Source: Engraulis encrasicolus (taxonomy: Eukaryota; Chordata; Actinopteri; Clupeiformes; Engraulidae). From it: 64,000 nucleotides of DNA. Under the pieces are notes generated by a model. It was given only the letters and a program-made list of their open reading frames with translations, was not told the DNA's origin and made no database searches. Location: assembly GCF_034702125.1 (NCBI RefSeq), contig NC_085875.1:10796866-10860865 (forward strand), read 5' to 3'. The first letter of the stretch is position 1; the number at the start of each line of letters is the position of its first letter. Below are positions 35,663 through 45,719 of this stretch, piece after piece. The position numbers and the translations under genes were made by a program.

Positions 35663-35985
35663 CAGGGATGCGATATTGGCACCAGTGTATCGGTATCGGG
35701 TTCAGATATCAACATAATTCAAAGATCGGATCTTATCGGATTGGATTTTTCCCAAAATATCGGAATTTTCCCAGTACTGACATTGAGCCAGGTGTAACCT
35801 TATTTTGAAATCATGACACTTGCATTTTAGTTTTCAGGATGGGATACTTGGGCCTACCTCAAGTTGAAACCCATGCATATATGTGGCTTTGATATTGGAT
35901 CAGAGTAGTATCGGTATCGACAGATATTCAAATTTAGATATTGGGATCGGATTGGAAGTGAAAAATGTGTATCGGTGCATCCCTA
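35663..35985. mobile_element. Non-autonomous hAT-type transposon, TSD GTTATTAC
   Basis: The 323-bp element begins 'cagggatgcgatattgg' and ends 'gtgcatcccta', rich in 'tatcgga' units. The octamer GTTATTAC flanks it at 35655-35662 and 35986-35993. It sits at the inner edge of the right terminus of the 4.7-kb unit. Confidence 0.9.
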
Positions 35986-36468
35986 GTTATTACAGTACAT
36001 TATTGGTAGAGAAATATTATGTTATTGGCTTCACTACGTTTCAAATGGGCCCAAAGTATTGTGTTGATGGCAGTTATTATGTTATGGGCATCATTATTAC
36101 ATTATCAAAGTTTTTTTTAGTGTAAGGCCCATAACGTAATAACCTGCCCATAACGTAATAACTTATTACATTATGGGCAGAACATTATTACGTTATGGGT
36201 AGGGAAGTGTTATTACGTTATGGGCAAGTTATTACATTATGGGTTTTATTACGTTTCAAATGGGCCCAAATTATTACGTTATGGGCAGTTATTACGTTAT
36301 GGGCAGTTATTACGTTTTGGGTTCTTACAGGGTGCACAACAAACGTTTTAAGGGTGTTCAAAGGTGTGTCAGCGTGGAAGGGGTACACCATAAATCAGGG
36401 GTGCTCAACTAGAAACTGAAAAGGTCCACTCGCCAAATTTCGTATGTGTTTCCAGGGTCCAAAAAAGT

Positions 36469-37280
36469 GGTAACACTTTACTTTACGGATCGCTAATAAG
36501 GTGTTAATTTCATAGTAATTTCTCAGTAATTTCTATCTAATTTTATGGTAATAACTGCTTGTTATTAGTAACAACAGCAAAATAACCATATGGTTTTCAG
36601 TGCAATTACACTATAATTTCTCATTAATAGCAGCAAAAATAACCATACAGTTTCCAGTGCAATTATGCTGTAGTTTCTAGTTAATAGTAGGCTAATGGAA
36701 ACAGCTACTGTGTCATCATAGTAGTTAGGTGGTAGGTATGCCAGTAACTAAACGGTATCAGCCGAAGTAGTTTCATACTAATTAGGCTACATCAGGGCCG
36801 TAATGTGCAATATTTCCTCTTCCTATGTTATTGCATAGAAACGACCACCAAGCATCCTTGTATTATTTCTGCTTAATTACCTTGTAAACAATTAAGTAGT
36901 TATATGGAAATAAGATAGAATCAGGGCCGTAAAATGCATTATCACCTATTCCACTCAATTTTATGGAAATTACATATTTTCATGGCCTTAAAATGTCTTA
37001 TTTCTTATTTCCACTCAATTACTTAGTTATCATTTTTAATAGGTGATAATGCATTTTATGGCCCTTAACTAGAAACTACAGCATAATTGCACTGGAAACT
37101 GTATGGTTATTTTTGCTGTTATTAATGAGAAATTATAGTGTAATTGCACTGGAAACCATATGGTTATTTTGCTGTTATTACTAATAACAAGCAGTTATTA
37201 CCATAAAATTAGACTGAAATTACTGAGAAATTACTATGAAATTAACACCTTATTAGCGATCCGTAAAGTAAAGTGTTACC
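36469..37280. mobile_element. Giant fold-back element, ~220-bp arms, TSD AAAAAAGT
   Basis: The outer ends 'ggtaacactttactttacgg' and 'ccgtaaagtaaagtgttacc' are perfect inverted repeats. The stem continues for over 200 bases ('ttaatttcatagtaatttct', 'gttattagtaaca', 'accatatggtt', 'aagcagttattaccat'). AAAAAAGT flanks both sides (36461-36468 and 37281-37288). An 8-bp duplication fits hAT. No coding frame. Confidence 0.95.
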
Positions 37281-37289
37281 AAAAAAGTC

Positions 37290-38080
37290 GCTACGGACCG
37301 ATGCAGAAAATAGCCTCACTCGCTGGCCGCCCTGCCTCTTGCTCACTCACTGAGTTGTCATAGTGATGATACTTTTATTTGTACTAAGACTGGCTTCGCA
37401 GAAATACACCTATAGATCGCATGGCAGCGAAATCTCATGTATAATTTATACATATTAAGTACAGATGGATTTTGTCTTGGTGCGGATAACATTGCGTTTG
37501 GGTCCGCATCCGGACCTGGGTCCGCCAGTTGATCATGTCTGCCATAAATGATCTGCAATATCTACATTGAGATCTTATCGTTGGAAGTTTAACAGCTTAT
37601 CAGCACGCGTAGCCGCGGGTTGGGGGGAGGGGGGTAGATTCTAAGGGCCTGACAGCACTGATAGGGGACCCTGGAAGGATGCTGATGACAAAATTTGTCA
37701 TTTTGGGGGCCCAACATTTACATTTGAATCTTTCATGGGTCCCAACATTTATAGCGGCGCCCTTGTCAGCACCACAACAGTCTTCTCTAGACAGGCATGA
37801 TCACAACGACTCACATTCCCACTGTGATAACATATGAGATATTTAACTGCTCATCATAATCAGACACATTTCTCATTTCTCTCCAGGGAGGAGGGGCCTT
37901 ACTAATGGCACTTCACACCCAGACATACAGCTCGTTTGTCAAGAGTACAGTACACACACATATTATGTCAGGAGTCTGGCCTGGTGCTAGGGCAGCTCAA
38001 ACATTAATCTAGTAGATAGTCTCTAAGGAGGAGAGTCTTTACTTGCTTCTTGACGGCTGCAAGAGATGTGCTTAGTCTTG
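37290..38080. other. Interval without a gene; contains a 'gggcccaacattta' repeat copy
   Basis: 37620-37765 is related to the repeat at 5360-5520. The rest is unique. No exon is supported. Confidence 0.5.
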
Positions 38081-38084
38081 CTGT

Positions 38085-39655
38085 TTCAGGGAGACCGTTC
38101 CACCACTTGGGTACAACAACTTGGGAGAACAGTCTTGAATGGGAGTACGTAGAATGAGCGGATGGCAGAGCCAGATGGTTTGTACTGGAGCTGGAGGAGC
38201 GCCGTTCTCTTCCAGTAACGTAAGGCTTTAGTAAGTCCTTCAGATGGGAGCGTGTCTATGTTCCCACAGCCCATTGGTCCCACCTCACTAAGATTTTTAA
38301 CATTATTTTTAGGCCTATTGGTTCTCTTAGTTTACTTGGAAATGTGGGAACATGGAGTTGTAGAGCATAGGGCTTATATTTCAATAATTTCTTAAAACTG
38401 AGGGAACATGGAGCAGCAGGAATAAGCTGGGACCATTTGGGCTGTGGGACCAATGGGCCGTGGGACCAATGGGCTGTGGGAACATAGAGCTGACCCCCTA
38501 CAGATAAGCTGGGGCCTTTCCTGCGATGGTTTTGTAGGCAAGGGTCAAGGCCTTGTGCTTAATCCGGGCAGCAATCTGTAGCCAGTGCAGTTAATAAAGG
38601 AATAACATGACTTTTCGGTTGATTGAATACCAAACGTGCCGCCGCATTCTGGACCACCTGCAGTGGCTTTAGCACATAAGCAGGCAGACCTGTCATGAGT
38701 GCGTAGCAGTAGTCAATGCGGGACAGGACCGTGGCCTGAACCAGTCGTTGTGTAGAATATTGGGTCAGCACAGGTCTGATTTTCCGTACGTTGGACATCT
38801 GAAATCGACAAGGTGGGGTAACTGAGTTGATGTAGTTGGAGCATGACAGCTCGTCGTCAATCATGTCGCAAAGGTTTTTGGCGACTTTGTTTGGGGTCAC
38901 AATGGTGGAGCACATCTTGAGGTTGATGTTGTGACTGAGTGACTATTTAGCTGGTATCCCCAGGAGCTCTGTCTTGGACAGGTTCAGCTGTAGGTGGTGG
39001 TCCTTCATCCAAGTTGACAAGTCGGTGAGGCAGGCAGAGACCGAAACCGTGCTGTCCTCTGGACGTAACGACAGGTACATCTGGGTGTCATCAGCATAGC
39101 AATGGTAGGAGAACCCAAGTGTTTGAATGACACACCCCAGGGAGGAGGTGTACATTGCAAACAGAAGGGGCCCCAGCACTGATCCTTGGGGTACGCCTGT
39201 AGACAGTTTCCCTTGCCATGACACACTGAAGGTGCGTCTAGATAGGTAGGAGTTGAACCATGAGTGGGCAACGTCAGTGATTCCTATGGCCGTGAGTATC
39301 CTCAGGAGTATCTTGTGGTTGACTGTGTCAAAGGCTGCAGACAGGTTTAGTAGGATGAGGACCGAGGATAGTCCTTCCGTTCTTCAGTTACTTCAGAGCT
39401 TCAGTTACTGAGAGTAACGCAGTTTCAGTTGAGTGTCCACTTCTGAAACCAGATTGTTTTGGGTCCAGTAATCCGATCTGGTTTAGGAAGTTGGTGACCT
39501 GCTTTGCAACTGCCCTTTCCAGTGTCTTGGATATGAAGGGAAGCAGTGAGACAGGTCGGTAGTTTTCAACTTGAGCAGGGTTCAGTGCAAGCTTCTTCAA
39601 TAGTGGTGTCACCCTTGCTTGTTTGAAGGCAGAGGGGAGAGTGCCGGAGGACTGG
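38085..39655 (-). pseudogene. L2-like LINE relic, reverse transcriptase and 3' end
   Basis: Minus-strand fragments encode reverse transcriptase in pieces: an NYRPVSLLPFISKTLE segment and a GFRSGHSTETALL segment (39.4-39.6 kb), then [16 protein letters not shown] and the catalytic [11 protein letters not shown] box (39.0-39.2 kb), then the thumb with STQRLVQATVLSRIDYCYAL (38.6-38.9 kb). Frameshifts and stops separate them and the 5' two thirds, including endonuclease, are missing. Such 5' truncation is typical of target-primed LINE insertions. The 3' sequence ('gtaggcaagggtcaaggcc') matches the copy at 56.1 kb. A fold-back insertion splits the 3' end at 38256-38487. Confidence 0.9.
38256..38487. 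mobile_element. Fold-back MITE with perfect 27-bp arms
   Basis: The arms at 38256-38282 and 38461-38487 are exact reverse complements (outer end 'ctatgttcccac'). An extra inner partial repeat 'tgggaccatttgggctgtggg' lies next to the right arm. It is inserted in the 3' part of the L2-like relic. Confidence 0.93.
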
Positions 39656-39659
39656 AGGA

Positions 39660-39830
39660 ATGTAGAATGTTTTTAGACAGTAAATCTCATTATGCAATGA
39701 TTTCAGACCTTGGTGAGTCCATTTTTTATTTTATAGCTGAGTAATTAACCCCCGAACTCATTCATTCATTAATCACCAGCAAAATGGTGTTGTTACAATA
39801 GTAATTTATCACACACACATGCACACGCCA
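39660..39830 (+). other. Paralogous upstream flank of receptor 1
   Basis: 'gaatgtagaatg.ttttagac', 'aataaatctcat.ttgcaatg' (variant), 'cttggtgagtc' and 'gttgttacaa.agtaatt' correspond in order to 59525-59570 and 60270-60355 upstream of receptor 3. It shows that the duplication of receptor genes included at least 1.4-2 kb of 5' flank. Confidence 0.75.
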
Positions 39831-40919
39831 GATGGCCCTTGTTAAAAACCATTATAAAGGTTCGAAATGCCCAGTACACAGAAGATTAAGGGTTTATGAA
39901 TATATATATTTTTTATTTACTATTAAGCTAAAAATGAAATTGTCCTTTAAAAGCAGCACTACTGCAGTGTCTCTAAGGTCCGGGTGGTCTTCATTCTGGG
40001 TTCAGGTTTCACACCAGCATCACAGTCCAAGTTGAATCCCAAACCGTGTGGGGTGTAGTCACATCCAGGTGACCGAGGGGGGTCTCCAGTGAAGTCCGTG
40101 GCTCAATCTGGATCCAGCACACCTCGCAGCAAACAACAAGTGTTAGTCTCTGAACTGGAATTAATGCAGCACCAATATAATGTAATGGGGCACAGGAGGA
40201 CTCTTACATTCAGATTCGTAGTGGTTGGAAGCTTGGTCTGGCTCCAACCCACTCCAAATCTTTCTAGCCTCGTCAGTCTCTGGTCAACACGGTCCGGGCT
40301 ATAAGGCAGGGGGATCAGGCAGCACAGACATACGGTGAGAGGATTACACATTCAAAGGGGTTGCTCACGTTCCTTTGGCTGTGTCCGTCGTCCAGCTCAG
40401 CTTCGGTTCCGTTTGGTTCGGTTCAGTTCGGTTCGTTCTTTCGGTCGGTCGGTCGGTCCGTTCCTTCACCGTCGTCGTCTCTACTCTCCTGGGGTGAGTT
40501 TCTCAAAAGGGAAGTTGTTAGCCTGTTAGCAACTTCGGTAGTTGCCAATGGGAAAATGCATTGAAAGCAACGAAGTAGCTAATGTAGTAAGCAACTTTGG
40601 TTTCGAGAAATTCACCCCAGGTTTGCTGCTGCCTCCAGTCCGATCCCCCCGCCAAATGCCAGGAGCCTCTAAAACCATGCCTCTTTATAACCCTCCCTAT
40701 GATCATTTCAGCGCACCGATTGGCTAGACAATAATTGTTCAGGCAGCTGTCCATCTCAAAGCAATTAAAAAGTCAATTTGGTGCACATGGTAAAACACAG
40801 CAAACAATTAAGTGAACACAGCAAACCAAGTAAAACATGCACTATAAAACCCCTGCACATCTAAAACACACTATATTTAAGCACAGCAAACAAATAAAAA
40901 AAAGTTAAAATCACCACTT

Positions 40920-40920
<1 letters not shown>
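39831..40920. other. ~1.1-kb insertion in the receptor 1 upstream flank
   Basis: This stretch is absent from the otherwise alignable flank of receptor 3, where the sequence passes straight into a short CA tract. On the minus strand 'ggttataaagagg' near 40690 is TATA-like, which could point to an LTR-type element. The ends fall in CA-rich sequence, so a target duplication cannot be defined. A GGTTC/GGTCG simple repeat lies at 40400-40465. Confidence 0.5.
40488..40621. repeat. Fold-back MITE related to 24913-25038
   Basis: 'cctggggtgagtttctc' is mirrored by 'gagaaattcaccccagg', with inner 'gttgttagc/gcaact' arms. It shares the 'ttagcaac' internal arrangement with the 24.9-kb copy. Confidence 0.85.
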
Positions 40921-41049
<129 letters not shown>

Positions 41050-41059
41050 ACCAGCAAAA

Positions 41060-41235
41060 AGGTGAGAAACCATTGCAACACCCACACAGTTGTGTCACAA
41101 TTTTGTTTCAGTAAACGTAACTGAGAGTATTAAAACGACTGCTGACAGCCTCGCTTTGCAGAACGGAGAAGAGATTCATATCCACTGAACCACAGAACGG
41201 AGATTCATATCCAGTCAGAAGTTATCCAATTCAAT
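41060..41235 (+). other. Putative 5' non-coding exon of receptor 1
   Basis: 'accattgcaacacccacaca', 'cacaattttgtttcagta', 'cagaacggag' and 'tcagaagttatccaatt' align with 60390-60530 upstream of receptor 3. It ends at a donor (CAAT/GTGAGT, 41236), matching CAAG/GTGAGT at 60535. The transcription start is not determined. A 26-base internal duplication ('cagaacggaga...ttcatatcca') is seen at about 41160-41215. Confidence 0.5.
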
Positions 41236-41454
41236 GTGAGTTTTATCACGTAGCAAAGAGAGATATCCTCTGCACTCCTGCACTTCACAATCTGGTGCGT
41301 CTCGGGAAAGGACTTGGTAATGCAGGGGTCACCGGAGCACGTTGAAGAAGACGTGAGAATGTTGAAACGTTAGTCTTGGCGCTTGCCCAATAAAACAAGT
41401 TATTTTCCACATCTGAAGATGCTCCGGTGATTCCTTTCTTTCAATGTGAGTTTT
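41230..41454. mobile_element. GAAAC-core repeat inserted at the receptor 1 splice donor, 15-bp TSD
   Basis: 'ttcaatgtgagtttt' occurs at 41230-41244 and again at 41440-41454. The 195-base insert between them is absent in the receptor 3 paralogue. The insert contains TTGAAGA, a hairpin, GAAACGTTAGTC, 'caataaaacaag' and a partial inverted pair 'tcaccggagca/tgctccggtga'. The duplicated target includes the GTGAGT donor, leaving two potential donors at 41236 and 41446. Confidence 0.85.
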
Positions 41455-41734
41455 CTATGTTATGTACCATTTCATATCAGCATAGCCTTATGACAAATAA
41501 CAAGAGAAAAGACGAGCTCTTTTGACAACACACCATCAAGCTACTTTTTCAGGGATTCATTTTGTTGTAGGGCTCTGTTCTGGGCATCTTGTTTTAATAA
41601 TCTTTTCTCAATCTGTTGAAGCACATGGATGATTATATATTATTATTGTTGTTATTGTTATTACTATTATCATTATCAGCCTATTCTTACAGTTCATCAA
41701 CTAACATCTGTTGGTTTTCTTTACACAGATCATC

Positions 41735-42775
41735 ATGGGAGAAAATGAAACATTTAAAAATGAGACACTTGAAATGGACGGACACTCCAATGATTCTCCT
41801 AAATATTATGATTTTGGAGATTACACTCCACCGCCGCCACCTGCCTGGACCTGCGATGCCCTGTGTGTCTTCATCATTCTATCAAGCACCATCATCTTCG
41901 TTCTGGGCGTTCTGGGAAACGGCCTCGTCATCTGGATCATTGGTGTGAAGACAAAGCGCTCGGTCAACTCCTCGTGGTACTTAAGCCTGGCAGTATCTGA
42001 CTTCTTGCTCTGCATCACTGTGCCATTCAACTGTGTGTACATGACAACCGGAGAGTGGCACGTCGGACGTTTTATGTGCAAGTTCATTAGTGTGGTCATG
42101 CCTCTGAACATTTTCGGCAGCGTATTTCTTCTGGTCATTGTTAGCATGGACCGCTGCATATGCGTTGTCTTTCCTGTGTGGTCTCAGAACCACCGCACGG
42201 TTAGAGGTTCCTCAGTCGTCATTGCTGCAGCCTGGATTCTCTCCGCAGCACTCTCCCTCCCCACCCTGTTGTTCTATGGCATTCATGACAGATACGGCAC
42301 GACTCTTTGTGGTTTCAATAGCACTGAGGCACTCATGTCAATGGGGACATTGGTCGTGATGGGTTTTGTATTTGGGCTTGCCCTCCCTTTGGTGGTTATA
42401 GTAGTTTGCTATGCCATCATTACGCAGAAGCTAAGAGTCAATCGCATGACTAAATCATCCAAACCATTTCGACTCATGACAGCTGTTATAATCACATTTG
42501 TCATCTGCTGGGCACCTTATCAGATCTTCAGACTCCTGAGCATTAACAAGGTTTCCAATATTAAAACAGGGATTCAAATCTCCACCATGCTGGCCTATGC
42601 CAATAGCTTCATCAACCCAGTGTTGTACTCCTTCATGGGTCAAGACTTCAGAAATAGATGCATTAGCTCCATTTGTGCAAGGATGGAAAATGCCTTACAT
42701 CAGGAAGACCAGTCTACAAAAGCAATCCCTATGTCTATATCGGCAAAAGTTCAAACAGACTCTAATGAGTCCTGA
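41735..42775 (+). CDS. Chemoattractant-type G protein-coupled receptor 1 (FPR/chemerin-receptor-like)
   Basis: Predicted 346-residue class A receptor in a single coding exon, expected at the plasma membrane and coupled to Gi for leukocyte-type chemotaxis. The N-terminus has NET glycosylation sites at N4 and N9 and tyrosines 24, 25 and 30 in acidic surroundings, possible sulfation sites. Landmarks: N62 (helix 1), D89 (helix 2), C115 pairing with C192, DRC 139-141 in place of DRY, the PVWSQNHRT loop, W167, P218, CWAPY at 258-262, NPVLY 294-298, then SFMGQDFR. That set is characteristic of the formyl peptide, chemerin and C3a/C5a receptor branch, but I cannot choose among them. The start follows a splice acceptor (ttacacag, 41728) by six bases. 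An in-frame TTG upstream is intronic. The Ser/Thr-rich tail fits arrestin binding. Confidence 0.93.
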   Translation: MGENETFKNETLEMDGHSNDSPKYYDFGDYTPPPPPAWTCDALCVFIILSSTIIFVLGVLGNGLVIWIIGVKTKRSVNSSWYLSLAVSDFLLCITVPFNCVYMTTGEWHVGRFMCKFISVVMPLNIFGSVFLLVIVSMDRCICVVFPVWSQNHRTVRGSSVVIAAAWILSAALSLPTLLFYGIHDRYGTTLCGFNSTEALMSMGTLVVMGFVFGLALPLVVIVVCYAIITQKLRVNRMTKSSKPFRLMTAVIITFVICWAPYQIFRLLSINKVSNIKTGIQISTMLAYANSFINPVLYSFMGQDFRNRCISSICARMENALHQEDQSTKAIPMSISAKVQTDSNES

Positions 42776-43019
42776 CAGTTTAATTTGATTGTATTTCATT
42801 TAACCTTTAATTACCAGTCACATCAAGACAGCAGTCTTGCTTGCAAGTGAGCCCTGGCCAAGAGATCATAGGTTTAGCTGGACATACAATGACCAAAGCA
42901 TAGCCATTCAAAGGGACTGATGGGCTGAGTTGGCTGAGAACGTTCATTACATATTTATTATACATGTACTGTAGCCTACATATTTATAAAAATGCATATA
43001 TACACATAAATATAGAAGG

Positions 43020-43021
43020 GG

Positions 43022-43075
<54 letters not shown>
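43020..43075. repeat. (AT)n in the 3' flank of receptor 1
   Basis: About 25 AT units followed by further T/A-rich sequence. The same flank of receptor 2 lacks it. Confidence 0.95.
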
Positions 43076-43076
<1 letters not shown>

Positions 43077-43318
43077 TTTATATATTTTTTCTTCTTCTTA
43101 AATATATATTTAATACATTTCATGGACCTCGCCTACTCCAAAATGCTGGCTACAGCCATGTACAATATTATAATATTTGTGAATGTGTATTGGCAGTTTG
43201 CTACCTGCTTGTTGCATGAAAAAGATCGTCTGAACTTTGTTAACCTGTGCTTCCTCACCAAAACTTGTACAGTATGTAACAAGTAAGCATAAATATTTTG
43301 CATGAAACATGTTCTGCA

Positions 43319-43387
43319 ATTAAATGTAATGACATGTTACATTTTGCGGTTGCTTTTTTCCCCAAGGCTACTTCAAGTGATAATAAA
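43319..43387 (+). promoter_or_regulatory. Polyadenylation signals of receptor 1
   Basis: ATTAAA at 43319 in 'ctgcaattaaatg' is conserved at the matching site of receptor 2 (54182), and AATAAA lies at 43382. The surrounding flank 'catgaaacatgttctgcaat' is identical in both genes, supporting a shared 3' UTR. Confidence 0.55.
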
Positions 43388-43674
43388 CGAGGCACCTTCT
43401 TGAGTAATTCTGCCAGTAAACCCCCCAATAAGTTGGACAATTTGTAAAATGGCATGAGAAATTGCCAAGTGTCTATCTAATATTGTTGACCAGACAAAAG
43501 CTAGCGCAACACGTCAGGAGGAACATGCTGCTGTGAAAAGAGGACAAGGACGTGAGTCAGATCTGGGAGCGTGGGCAGCGGCTCAAAATGAAAAAGGGCA
43601 CTTGGAACATTTTCGCAACAAGACATCTATTTGATCTAAAACTACATTTCAAACAAAGCAGGCTATTAATAAAT

Positions 43675-43909
43675 GAAGAGCTCTTTTCCAAAACGAGATA
43701 CATCCATTTTATAGAATGTTGAAAAATTGACATTTTTGTATCGGGCATTCCATTGAATTGCATTGCAAAATGCATTTTATAGAGGTTTAAAAAGTATGTT
43801 CTGAAAATATTTGAATGGCAAGAATTCACACATAGATTATAGGACTTCTTAACAGTCAATTCCAATATTAAAATGCAAAAGGTAAAAAAAAAGGTCAAAA
43901 GAGCTCTTC
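43675..43909. mobile_element. Short MITE, GAAGAGCTCTTTT termini
   Basis: Ends 'gaagagctctttt' and 'aaaagagctcttc' are inverted. AAAT flanks both sides (43671-43674 and 43910-43913), but in AT-rich sequence that is weak evidence. Confidence 0.65.
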
Positions 43910-43975
43910 AAATACAGAACTCACTAAAGGTTTCTAGCGAACTAACTGTAAACCAATTCTATTTTAAACATGTGT

Positions 43976-45306
43976 AAACGAGTGGACATCGGATTTATTT
44001 CTAAATATAGTAAGTTGATTGTTTAGCACGACTATGCCACCTACGGGGGTTAATCGTAGGACAAGGTAACCCCTTTTTGAAACATTAAAGGCACCACAGG
44101 TTCGCACATTACAGGGGAGGGAGACGTGTTTTCCATAAAGAAATTTATTTTATTTTCGTTACAAAAGATGCTTTAAAATTATTAGCAACATAGGAAATAT
44201 TTACAGTAGTTCACAATCTCACACAGTCACGTATCCTTTTCCTCATACCGCCACATACAATGAACGGCAGGTAGCTTCTAAAGAGACTCGCAAGGAAAGA
44301 AAATACATTAACAGAATAGCAAACCATGCGAGATGACACTGCAATCGGGAAGATAACAACACAAGTAAGGAGGGAGGTACACACCATGCAAGTTCGACAC
44401 GCCAAAACAATAAAATAAAATAAGCAGATCATGTGTAATTGACACACAGCATGGCTGTGAGAAAAAAGGACAAGCAAACCATGCAAATCACAGTAAGGAC
44501 AGAAAATGAAAATAAATAAATAAGAGTCACTTTAGAGGAGCTAGGCCTACACCCAACTGATGCAGAATATGTCCGTCCACTTCACGCACCAGGCTGCACT
44601 GCTTGTGACGCGAGACCCGCTGCGGCAACCGCTGTTTAGGCAGTCCTTAGATAGCAGACCACCAGCTCTTACGCTTCTTTTACGTCTTTACTTTCTTTAC
44701 TTCTTTCAGTTGCAAGTTCATTGTAGACAAAGCAGCAGTCTGGGGGGCATGGGCACGCCTGGGGCGCTCCACTACACCTGTGATGTTAACAGGCAAAGCG
44801 CACCTCAATTAGGCTACTGCATCTACACACACGCACCACTAAAATTACTCTCGGAACAGCAACTATACACATACATACCACGAAAGTGAGGAGGAGATCA
44901 TCTAGTCGAGACCAGAGAGATGAGGGCAACCACTGTTGCCACTCGCTGTCCTTCCGGGAAAGCTGGCCACTGACTCGTACCGTGGGAAAACGGCCGCCAA
45001 GTGAAAGCGTGCAACTATGGCAAGAGAGCGCAACTTTTAATACCAACATTCCACAAGTAAAACTACACTCAACAATAACCAATGATAGTTACTCAACCAG
45101 TCTAGGCAGGCACACAATCTCTCCAAACCAGCCACCAAGGCCTACTCGCATCCCATGCCACAAACAACCCCGGCCCCTGGAAACAGAGAGGAAGCGCACG
45201 TACCCAAACACCCGCCTTTATATTAAGGATTGAGAACCGACTCCACCAATCCATGGCGGTCCCCTGGGAAATCGCATGACACGAAACACTTCATCCGGCT
45301 ACACAT
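43976..45306 (-). mobile_element. Possible second solo LTR (TGT...ACA), TSD CATG
   Basis: The segment begins 'tgtaaacgagtgg' after CATG and ends 'ccggctaca' before CATG. On the minus strand a 'ttaatataaaggcggg' TATA-like box lies about 85 bases inside the presumed 5' end (about 45220), and AATAAA lies near the opposite end. No retroviral frame is present. CATG is a common palindrome, so the ends are tentative. Confidence 0.4.
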
Positions 45307-45339
45307 GTTTTTTTTTTTTAATCTTTTAAAAAATGTGTA

Positions 45340-45705
45340 TTCTACTTAACTTTACTTTGTTGTATTTCATTTACTTGATATTATTTAGTTACTTTTGCAA
45401 GTGAACAATGACCAAGAGAAGCAACATATTTGTGAATACTATTGATGTGCTACAGTTTATAACCTGTTTGTTGCATTAAATATACACAGCCTGGCCGAAA
45501 AAGAGAAACAAATCCTCACCGGAAAAAAGGTTGGACTGCCTATGTTGTATGTATGCTGTATGTTTTTGGACCACCTTAAGCTTTGATTATGGCACACTTT
45601 TAGAGTTATATTGTTTCACTCCTGCATTGCATTGTCTGGATTTATTTCCATAGCGTTTCATTAAGTTTTCATCAAGATCTTGTATTGGCGATGATAGGGG
45701 GTCAG
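45340..45705 (+). pseudogene. Orphan receptor 3'-flank remnant
   Basis: 'ttgtatttcattta', 'cttttgcaagtga', 'ccaagagaagcaacata', 'tttgtgaat' and 'cctgtttgttgcat' follow the order of the receptor 2 flank (53880-54055). They are followed by 'aaatcctcacc' and 'taagctttgattatggcac ... aagatcttgtattggc', which match 54265-54280 and 54688-54805. No receptor coding sequence lies directly upstream, so a gene copy was probably deleted or replaced. The 'tttggaccacct..ctttgatta' part may be an old Tc1-type repeat carried with the duplication. Confidence 0.6.
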
Positions 45706-45719
45706 TTGTTCCGGGCCCA

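Noticed and set aside
41711..41734. Upstream in-frame TTG start for receptor 1
   Set aside because: It lies in the intron, before the acceptor at 41728. The ATG at 41735 matches the position of the start in receptors 2 and 3.
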